Below, piece by piece: positions 7,325 through 12,096 of a DNA stretch of 12,096 bases; positions within the stretch are counted from its first letter, which is position 1, and each line of letters begins with the position of its first letter. The notes beneath the pieces were generated by a model that saw nothing but the letters and a program-made list of their open reading frames with translations, was not told where the DNA came from and ran no database searches. This DNA comes from Spirochaetota bacterium (GTDB lineage Bacteria > Spirochaetota > Spirochaetia > Treponematales > Rectinemataceae): NCBI GenBank assembly GCA_029265255.1, contig JAJUJQ010000027.1, positions 1-12,096 on the forward strand. The letters are read 5' to 3'. Position numbers and translations under genes: made by a program.

Positions 7325-7930
7325 ATGAAATCTCTGTCAAGCGAATCTGAACTCTCCCTCCTCGAGGCGATTCACGCCCTTTCACAGGCGCGCGAGAGTG
7401 GGCTCGACAGCCCGGTGAGTCAGCGTGCCCTGGCTTGCGAGTCGGGCCTCTCGCTAGGTATGACGAACGCGCTGTTGAGGCAGTTCGTGGAACGCGGCTG
7501 GGTCAAGCTCATGCACCTTAATAGCCGCAAGATGCAGTATGCGCTCACACAGGCCGGGATTGAGGAGATTTCGCGGCGCACCATCGATTTTTTCGTGCGC
7601 GCGGCCAGGAATGCATCTCGCTACCGCCGGCATGTTGAGGCTTTCGTCGATGCGATCATCAAGGATGGATATACAACATTGATTCTTGTAGGGCCGGATG
7701 AACTGGATTTTCTGTTCGACTTCGCGTGCGAAAAGCGTGGGCTGCGATTTCTGAAAAGCCAGAATGGCCGCCATGTGCCGGATCCTGGAACGGGGAAGGC
7801 AGTGTATATCATCACCTGCGAGAACATGACCCTGAAGAACAACCTTCCTTCTGATGCATTGGTGATCGATTTTTCTTATTTGATAAATTTGCCCGCTTCA
7901 AGCAGGGAGAGCAATTCGCAAGATACATAA
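7325..7930 (+). CDS. MarR-EPS-like winged-helix regulator with extra C-terminal alpha/beta domain
   Basis: The 201-residue protein has an N-terminal winged helix-turn-helix (about 8-85). Its residues VSQRALACESGLSLGMTNAL, then FVERGWVK, YALTQAGIEEISRRT, follow the pattern of the MarR-family EPS-associated regulator group (SQR-LA---G-SLG--N-LL, GWVK, Y-LT--GI-E), which is found in exopolysaccharide clusters. Residues about 102-190 add a domain with alternating strands and helices (TTLILVGPDELDFLFDFA, then RFLKSQ, AVYIITCEN, ALVIDFSYLI) that I do not recognise; it might sense a ligand. The gene lies 67 nt after the export gene and before a strong terminator, so it probably controls, or is co-transcribed with, the polysaccharide genes. 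No clear Shine-Dalgarno precedes the ATG at 7325. The 3' end is odd: it falls inside a direct repeat, and another frame carries on with coding-like sequence. Confidence 0.8.
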   Translation: MKSLSSESELSLLEAIHALSQARESGLDSPVSQRALACESGLSLGMTNALLRQFVERGWVKLMHLNSRKMQYALTQAGIEEISRRTIDFFVRAARNASRYRRHVEAFVDAIIKDGYTTLILVGPDELDFLFDFACEKRGLRFLKSQNGRHVPDPGTGKAVYIITCENMTLKNNLPSDALVIDFSYLINLPASSRESNSQDT

Positions 7931-7942
7931 GCCGCGAGCTTC
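7909..7942 (+). repeat. 34-nt direct repeat, copy 1 (overlaps the regulator stop codon)
   Basis: GAGCAATTCGCAAGATACAT continues to CCGCGAGCTTC. It matches 7984-8017 in 33 of 34 positions, with G7918 against A7993. The last seven regulator codons and the TAA at 7928-7930 lie inside this copy. The copies are 75 nt apart, start to start, and so are in the same reading phase. Confidence 0.9.
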
Positions 7943-7983
7943 AGCCACTGGTAGCGCCGTCAAGCGCCGCCGCCGCTAAACTT

Positions 7984-8017
7984 GAGCAATTCACAAGATA
8001 CATAAGCCGCGAGCTTC
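7984..8017 (+). repeat. 34-nt direct repeat, copy 2
   Basis: This is the second copy of the repeat at 7909-7942, with one difference (A at 7993). It lies between the regulator stop and the terminator. The inner part AAGCCGCGAGCTT is a near-palindrome (two mismatches), so short hairpin formation is possible in both copies. Confidence 0.9.
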
Positions 8018-8055
8018 TTAGGTTCATCGCAGAGAAGCAGCGAAAAATTCAAGAA

Positions 8056-8087
8056 AGCCCGTCAGGTGAAAACTGGCGGGCTTTTTT
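8056..8087 (+). terminator. Strong rho-independent terminator of the polysaccharide block
   Basis: AGCCCGTCAG (8056-8065) pairs over ten positions, one of them a G-U wobble, with CTGGCGGGCT (8073-8082) across the 7-nt loop GTGAAAA. It is followed directly by a run of six T (8082-8087). It separates the regulator from the ABC transporter genes. Confidence 0.9.
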
Positions 8088-8088
8088 G

Positions 8089-8118
8089 TTGACCAAATAT
8101 AGGTTTCAGGTGCACAAT
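8089..8118 (+). promoter_or_regulatory. Probable sigma-70-type promoter for the ABC transporter genes
   Basis: TTGACC (8089-8094, 5 of 6 to consensus) is followed after 18 nt by CACAAT (8113-8118, 4 of 6), about 38 nt before the start codon at 8157. It lies directly behind the terminator's T tract, where a new transcription unit is expected. Confidence 0.5.
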
Positions 8119-8156
8119 AGAAGGGTAATCAATCATTCTTCTATAGGAGGTTGTTC

Positions 8157-9149
8157 ATGAAACGATGGTTCATGTGGTGCATCGCGGGCTTGGTATTGGT
8201 CTCCGCGCTTTCGGCGCAGGGGACGTTGAATGTGTACACTATCATGCCGGAAAAGTACGCAACGCAGGTATTCGCGGCATTTACAGCAGATACTGGGATC
8301 AAAGTCAATTTCGTCCGCTTGTCATCGGGTGAAGCGCTGGCGAGAATCGTGGCTGAGAAAAAGAATCCACAGGTCGACTGCCTGTGGGGTGGCCCGGCAG
8401 ATACCTATGAAGCCGGCATTCTCGAAGGCGTGTTCGAGCAGTATAAGCCGAAGGAAGCAGACCAGATCCCGGCTCAGTTCAAGTCGGCACAGAACTACTG
8501 GATCGGTATCGGAGTTATTCCGCTTGTTTTCATGAGCAACGGGAAATTCCTCAAGGACAAGGGCCTTAATCCGCCAGCCAGCTGGGAGGATCTCCTTAAT
8601 CCGGCATACAAAGGCGCGCTGCAAATGGCTGACGCTCGGACTTCGGGCACCGCGACAGAGCGCATTTACACGCTGGTCAAGATCTATGGCGAGGATGGTG
8701 CCTTCGCCTACCAGAAAAAACTGCATCAGAACATCCAGCTCTATACAAAGAGCGGCGCGGGCGGAGCGATGCCAATCGCGACCGGCCAGGCGGGGGCAGG
8801 TGTATTCTATATCGTCGATGCGCTCGATATTCAGCAGCAGGGCTATGATGTGGTGCTGTCCTATCCAAAGGAAGGCGTTACCTATGGAGTAGAGGCTGCC
8901 GGTATCCTCAAGGGCGCTAAAAACCTCGAGGCCGCAAAGAAGTTGATGGACTGGGCCAGCTCCAAAAAGCTCGGTGAGATCATGGTTGAGAAGAAGATCA
9001 ACTACATTCCCACCAGGCCAGACGTAAAGGTAACCAACCCACACCTCGATATGTCAAAGGTAAAGCTTATTGACGCGGATATCGCGTGGAAGGGCAAGAA
9101 CCGCCAGAACTTTGTCGAGCGCTGGGTAAGTGACGTCGTGCAGCAGTGA
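8157..9149 (+). CDS. Periplasmic substrate-binding protein of an AfuA/FbpA-like ABC importer
   Basis: The start at 8157 is chosen because GGAGG (8146-8150) sits 6 nt before this ATG; the in-frame TTG at 8151 would have no spacing. The product has 330 residues. A signal peptide (MKR, hydrophobic core, ALSAQ; cleavage about residue 20-21) lacks a lipobox, since Cys8 lies within the core. The mature protein has the family-1/6 binding-protein fold: strand LNVYTIM at the start, a GEALARI helix, DCLWGGPADTY, a TSGTATE loop (162-168) and a C-terminal MDWASSKK helix. It should capture a small ligand in the periplasm and hand it to the permease encoded next. Ferric-binding members use adjacent Tyr residues after the G-AG segment; here that region reads QAGAGVFYIVDALD, with only one Tyr. 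Iron is therefore doubtful, and a phosphorylated sugar or other anion is an alternative. The exact ligand is unknown. Confidence 0.87.
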   Translation: MKRWFMWCIAGLVLVSALSAQGTLNVYTIMPEKYATQVFAAFTADTGIKVNFVRLSSGEALARIVAEKKNPQVDCLWGGPADTYEAGILEGVFEQYKPKEADQIPAQFKSAQNYWIGIGVIPLVFMSNGKFLKDKGLNPPASWEDLLNPAYKGALQMADARTSGTATERIYTLVKIYGEDGAFAYQKKLHQNIQLYTKSGAGGAMPIATGQAGAGVFYIVDALDIQQQGYDVVLSYPKEGVTYGVEAAGILKGAKNLEAAKKLMDWASSKKLGEIMVEKKINYIPTRPDVKVTNPHLDMSKVKLIDADIAWKGKNRQNFVERWVSDVVQQ

Positions 9150-9166
9150 GGCGCTCCCTGCTAAGA

Positions 9167-9202
9167 AGGGCCGTCTCCGGGCAGTCGGGGGCGGCCTGTT
9201 TT
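9167..9202 (+). terminator. GC-rich intercistronic hairpin after the binding-protein gene
   Basis: The arm 9167-9179 pairs with 9186-9197 over about twelve base pairs, with one bulged G and two G-T wobbles, closing a six-base loop. GTTTT follows. It sits 17 nt after the binding-protein stop. In importer operons such a hairpin commonly causes partial termination or protects the upstream mRNA, so the binding protein is made in excess of the membrane parts; that role is inferred here. Confidence 0.75.
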
Positions 9203-9212
9203 GTATCTGTGC

Positions 9213-9250
9213 ATCGAATAGTGATGTGGTGATCGAATAGTGATGTGGTG
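9213..9250 (+). repeat. Perfect 19-bp tandem duplication before the permease gene
   Basis: ATCGAATAGTGATGTGGTG occurs at 9213-9231 and again, without a gap or mismatch, at 9232-9250. It lies between the hairpin and the permease ribosome binding site (AAGGAG, 9263-9268). Confidence 0.95.
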
Positions 9251-9274
9251 TGCAGGCAGGTTAAGGAGTACTTC

Positions 9275-10984
9275 ATGAACAATAAGAATGAAAGACATGT
9301 ACGCGCGTACATGATACGCAAGGACCCCGCGCTTTTTGCTGCGCTCGTGGCGATCTGGCTGTCTCTTGCGGTCTTCATTGCGTTGCCTTTAGTGCGCTTG
9401 CTCCTGACGACCTTTGTAGCAAACGGCGTTCCATCCCTGGCCAATTTGTCAAGGATTTTGAAAAAAGCCTACAATGTCAAAGCTCTGTATAACAGTATTG
9501 TTCTGGCAGTAGCAGTAAGTCTCGCCGGTACGTTCATTGGCTACCTCTTCGCGCTGGCATTGACGAGAACCGCTTGGCCGAAGCCGCTCAAGTGGCTCCT
9601 CGGCGCAGTGACCATTCTACCGCTTATTTCCCCGCCTTTTACCAGCTCGATTTCGCTCACGCTGGCACTGGGGCCGAACGGCATCCTTCTTAAAGCGTTG
9701 GGGCTTGGGCAGCTCAATTTTTACGGCTTCTGGGGTACCTGGATGAGCGAGACTTTGACCTATTTTCCGGTGGCCTTCATGGTGCTGACGGCAATTCTAA
9801 GCACTATGGATGCAAATCTCGATGACGCTGCGCTCTCGCTGGGTGCGAGCCGAGGGCGGATGTTCAGAACCGTTACCGTCCCGCTTTCGATGCCAGGTAT
9901 TGCCAATTCGATTCTACTGCTATTTGGCTCAAGTCTCGCTGATTTTGCGACGCCCCTTATTCTGGGCGGACATACTTTCCCAGTCTTGCCAACCCAGGCA
10001 TACCTGCAGATTACCGGCATGTATGACTTAAAGGGAGGGGCGAGCCTGTCGTTCCTTTTGCTTGTGCCGGCGCTGCTGGTGTTTCTTTTTCAGCGTATGC
10101 TGCTTGGAAAGAAAAGCTACGTGAGCATTAGCGGCAAAAGCGGGGCGCGTTCGATGTTCGCGCGCCTTCCAGGATGGCTTGAGGTGCTGACGGGGGCAGT
10201 GTCGGTCTTGGTCAGCCTGTTTATTCTCTATCTCTATTTTATTATTCTCCAAGGTTCGCTCGTCAGGGTCTGGGGTGTAGATACTACGTTCACCTTAGAG
10301 CACTTTACCTATGTATTCAGCCATGGAAAGAAGGCAATCAGTGACACGCTGCTTATTGCCGTGGTATCGACAGTGCTCGGGTCGTTGCTTGCGGTCGCGA
10401 TCGGATATGTGGTACAGCGGAAACGCTTTGCGGGGAGGCAGGTCCTCGAGTTTTCCAGCCTGCTGAACTACGCACTCCCTGGTACGGTCGTCGGTATTGC
10501 CTACATCATCGCATTCAATGAAAAACCCCTTCTGCTAACCGGAACCATGACAATTCTGGTAGCGGCGTATGTGTTTCGCTATTACGCTACGGGGATACGA
10601 TCGGTCATTGCGTCGCTTCAGCAGATCGATCCGGCGCTTGAGGAAGCCTCTGCAAGCCTCGGTGCGGGCACCTTACGGACCTTTTTCAATGTCACGGTGC
10701 CGCTTATCGTTCCTTCGATATTGGCTGGCATGCGCTATCTGTTTATCCACTGCATGACAGCGATCAGCGCTACGATTTTCCTTGTCTCCGTGCGCTGGAC
10801 ACTGCTTACGACCCGCATTCTCGAAAGCATGACTGAGCTGCAATTTTCGCAAGCATCAGCATTTTCGATTGTGCTCATCGTGCTCGTGTTCGCCGCTGAC
10901 GCGCTCATGCTCTGGCTCATGAAGCTGAGCACAAGAAAATTCGGTACTTCAAAGGAGATGCAATATGACAACATCGGCGCTTGA
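9275..10984 (+). CDS. Fused two-domain ABC permease (AfuB/FbpB type)
   Basis: The start at 9275 has AAGGAG six bases upstream; a GTG at 9245 would add ten residues but falls inside the tandem duplication. The 569-residue inner-membrane protein contains two binding-protein-dependent permease domains in one chain, with about six membrane helices each. Domain 1 covers about 20-275 and domain 2 about 300-555. Each has an EAA coupling motif for the ATPase: DDAALSLGASRGRMF with TVPLSMPGI (183-209), and EEASASLGAGTLRTF with TVPLIVPSI (456-482). Such fusions are typical of ferric, sugar-phosphate or phosphonate-type importers of the AfuABC/FbpABC group. One chain replaces the usual permease dimer. 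The gene follows the binding-protein gene in the same operon, and its last 20 nt overlap the ATPase gene, indicating translational coupling. Confidence 0.9.
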   Translation: MNNKNERHVRAYMIRKDPALFAALVAIWLSLAVFIALPLVRLLLTTFVANGVPSLANLSRILKKAYNVKALYNSIVLAVAVSLAGTFIGYLFALALTRTAWPKPLKWLLGAVTILPLISPPFTSSISLTLALGPNGILLKALGLGQLNFYGFWGTWMSETLTYFPVAFMVLTAILSTMDANLDDAALSLGASRGRMFRTVTVPLSMPGIANSILLLFGSSLADFATPLILGGHTFPVLPTQAYLQITGMYDLKGGASLSFLLLVPALLVFLFQRMLLGKKSYVSISGKSGARSMFARLPGWLEVLTGAVSVLVSLFILYLYFIILQGSLVRVWGVDTTFTLEHFTYVFSHGKKAISDTLLIAVVSTVLGSLLAVAIGYVVQRKRFAGRQVLEFSSLLNYALPGTVVGIAYIIAFNEKPLLLTGTMTILVAAYVFRYYATGIRSVIASLQQIDPALEEASASLGAGTLRTFFNVTVPLIVPSILAGMRYLFIHCMTAISATIFLVSVRWTLLTTRILESMTELQFSQASAFSIVLIVLVFAADALMLWLMKLSTRKFGTSKEMQYDNIGA

Positions 10985-12071
10985 ACTGGTCGATGTAACA
11001 AAGATATTTAAAAAAGATCGCGAAGAAATGCGGGCAGTCGACTCGGTAAACCTTTCAGTGGCGAAGGGCGAAATGGTCGTGTTTCTTGGGCCCTCAGGGT
11101 GCGGCAAGACAACGACGCTCCGCATGATTGCTGGATTCGAGCTGCCCTCCTCAGGACGTATTTTAATGGATGGTGAGGACATGACCAATGTTCCAGTGAA
11201 TCGCCGTGGTATTGGCTTCGTGTTCCAGAACTACGCGCTGTTTCCTCACATGAATGTGTTTCACAATGTGGCATACGGGCTGAAATCGCGTGGCGAGCAT
11301 GACGCGACGATACGTCAGAAGGTAAACGAGGCACTCTCGCTGGTTGGCCTTGCCAATACCGGGAATCGATATCCAAACCAACTCTCGGGCGGAGAGCAGC
11401 AACGGGTCGCGCTTGCACGCGTGTTGGTGATGGAACCAAAGCTGCTTCTCATGGACGAACCGCTTTCTAATCTGGATGCCAAGCTGCGCGTGTACATGCG
11501 GAACGAGATCCGGCGCATTCAGAAGCAGCTGGGCATCACATGTCTCTATGTGACTCATGATCAAGCTGAAGCGCTGACAATGGCTGACCGTATCATGGTC
11601 ATGCATAAGGGGCGAGTTGAGCAAGTCGGCACGCCCTACGACTTGTATGCAGCGCCCCAATCCCTGTTTGTGGCTGACTTTATCGGTCAAGCAAATATTC
11701 TGAGGGTGCCGGTGGTGGAAGCGGGGCGGGAGTCAGCGCTGATACAGCTCGGTGAAGGGCCAGCGATGAGCGTGAAGGTAGTATCGAGGGAGGTGCCGAA
11801 AGCCGGTATACAGGCTGCCTTGGTGGTGCGGCCTGAGCATGTACAGATATGCACGGTTGAAGAAGCGGCAGGAAGACCAGGTATAGTCATTGCGGTAGTA
11901 GCGCACGCGATCTTCATGGGCGGGCATATGGAATACTATCTAGATGCTGGTAGCCTTGGTAAAATTCTGGTCTTCCAGCAATTCAAACCGCACATGCGCC
12001 GATTTGAGATAGGGCAGCGTGTAGGAGCAATCATCGATCCAGAGCTTGCGTTTATCCTGGTTGAACGTTGA
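10965..12071 (+). CDS. ABC importer ATPase with C-terminal TOBE-like domain (FbpC/PotA/UgpC type)
   Basis: The 368-residue cytoplasmic ATPase carries all expected motifs: Walker [10 protein letters not shown] (42-50), Q-loop [12 protein letters not shown] (86-97), signature LSGGEQQR (140-147), Walker B LLLMDEP with catalytic Glu165, D-loop SNLD (168-171) and H-loop VTHDQ with His198. Residues about 235-368 form the regulatory MOI/TOBE-like extension ([10 protein letters not shown], then VVRPEHVQI and GHMEYYLD), usual for the CUT1/ferric-type importer ATPases, which run near this length. It should dimerise and drive the fused permease encoded just upstream. AAAGGAG (10951-10957) precedes the ATG, and the start lies inside the permease gene (20-nt overlap). 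It is the last gene of the visible operon; only 25 nt remain, with no recognisable feature. Confidence 0.93.
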   Translation: MTTSALELVDVTKIFKKDREEMRAVDSVNLSVAKGEMVVFLGPSGCGKTTTLRMIAGFELPSSGRILMDGEDMTNVPVNRRGIGFVFQNYALFPHMNVFHNVAYGLKSRGEHDATIRQKVNEALSLVGLANTGNRYPNQLSGGEQQRVALARVLVMEPKLLLMDEPLSNLDAKLRVYMRNEIRRIQKQLGITCLYVTHDQAEALTMADRIMVMHKGRVEQVGTPYDLYAAPQSLFVADFIGQANILRVPVVEAGRESALIQLGEGPAMSVKVVSREVPKAGIQAALVVRPEHVQICTVEEAAGRPGIVIAVVAHAIFMGGHMEYYLDAGSLGKILVFQQFKPHMRRFEIGQRVGAIIDPELAFILVER

Positions 12072-12096
12072 GGTTATCCTCTTCCACGACACTTAG

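Larger units (their letters stand above)
7855..8157 (+). other. Coding-like open frame after the regulator, with no start codon
   Basis: The frame -1 relative to the regulator is open from just after a TGA at 7852-7854 to a TGA at 8158-8160. It reads FLFDKFARFKQGEQFARYIS, then RELQPLVAPSSAAAAKLEQF and TRYISRELLRFIAEKQRKIQ. This is a helical, charged, protein-like sequence in which EQF-RYISREL occurs twice around an Ala-rich linker. No ATG or GTG is in frame ahead of it. A TTTTT run at 7870-7874, where the two frames could be joined, would give an extended regulator C-terminus. It may be a frameshifted original C-terminus, a decayed gene end, or chance. Beyond about 8055 it runs through the terminator, and that part is probably not coding. 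Confidence 0.35.

Noticed and set aside
7909..8017. CRISPR array
   Set aside because: Only two repeat copies occur with a single 41-nt spacer. The first copy overlaps a stop codon and no cas gene is near, so a duplicated gene end or dispersed repeat fits better.
6..8107. Shared TATAGGTTTCA at 7-17 and 8097-8107 as possible element ends
   Set aside because: The match is only 11 nt, and the first copy lies inside the transposase coding sequence. Chance is the simplest explanation.
8322..9044. 240-codon open frame on the - strand opposite the binding-protein gene
   Set aside because: It is fully covered by a well-recognised + strand gene with signal peptide and ribosome binding site. The - strand product has no recognisable motif and no start context.
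11163..11690. 175-codon - strand open frame opposite the ATPase gene
   Set aside because: The + strand encodes every ABC ATPase motif through this stretch; the antisense frame has no independent support.
12072..12096. Terminator or next gene after the ATPase
   Set aside because: Only 25 nt remain, and no hairpin or start is visible.

Overview
All complete genes in this window lie on the + strand. They form two functional blocks, with the tail of an insertion sequence at the left edge. The host is a diderm (Gram-negative-type) bacterium: it encodes an outer-membrane-type polysaccharide export protein and periplasmic binding proteins with Sec signals. G+C looks close to half by eye. The very long multi-SLBB export protein, a MarR-EPS-like regulator and an AfuA/FbpA-type ABC system would fit a spirochaete (Treponema-like). 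That assignment is inference from gene style, because no rRNA or other phylogenetic marker is present.

Region 1 (1-140): the last 28 codons of an IS3-family transposase (OrfB) and the probable right end of the element. Region 2 (199-7257): a polysaccharide co-polymerase/chain-length determinant (Wzz/GumC type, no kinase domain), followed after 78 nt by a 1903-residue export protein. The export protein has a signal peptide, a Wza-like Poly_export domain, six tandem three-part SLBB-type modules, a last SLBB-like segment and a C-terminal hydrophobic helix. Region 3 (7325-8087): a MarR-EPS-like winged-helix regulator with an extra C-terminal alpha/beta domain. Its 3' end overlaps a 34-nt direct repeat and a coding-like second frame, and a strong rho-independent terminator closes the block.

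Region 4 (8089-12071): a probable promoter followed by a three-gene ABC importer. It consists of a periplasmic binding protein, a fused two-domain permease (about 12 membrane segments) and an ATPase with a C-terminal TOBE-like region. A GC-rich hairpin and a perfect 19-bp tandem duplication separate the binding protein from the permease. The permease and ATPase genes overlap by 20 nt. The family is annotated as ferric-ion/AfuABC-like, but the binding protein lacks the Tyr-Tyr pair of true ferric-binding proteins, so the substrate is open.

The most unusual object is the export protein. Its three conserved Gly anchors per module are spaced exactly 81 and 86 residues apart in all six modules, while the remaining segment varies in length. 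This suggests a rigid, stacked periplasmic conduit of about 19 SLBB-type units, against two in E. coli Wza. No glycosyltransferases, flippase, polymerase or tyrosine kinase is present, so the co-polymerase and exporter appear here without their synthesis genes, next to an IS end.
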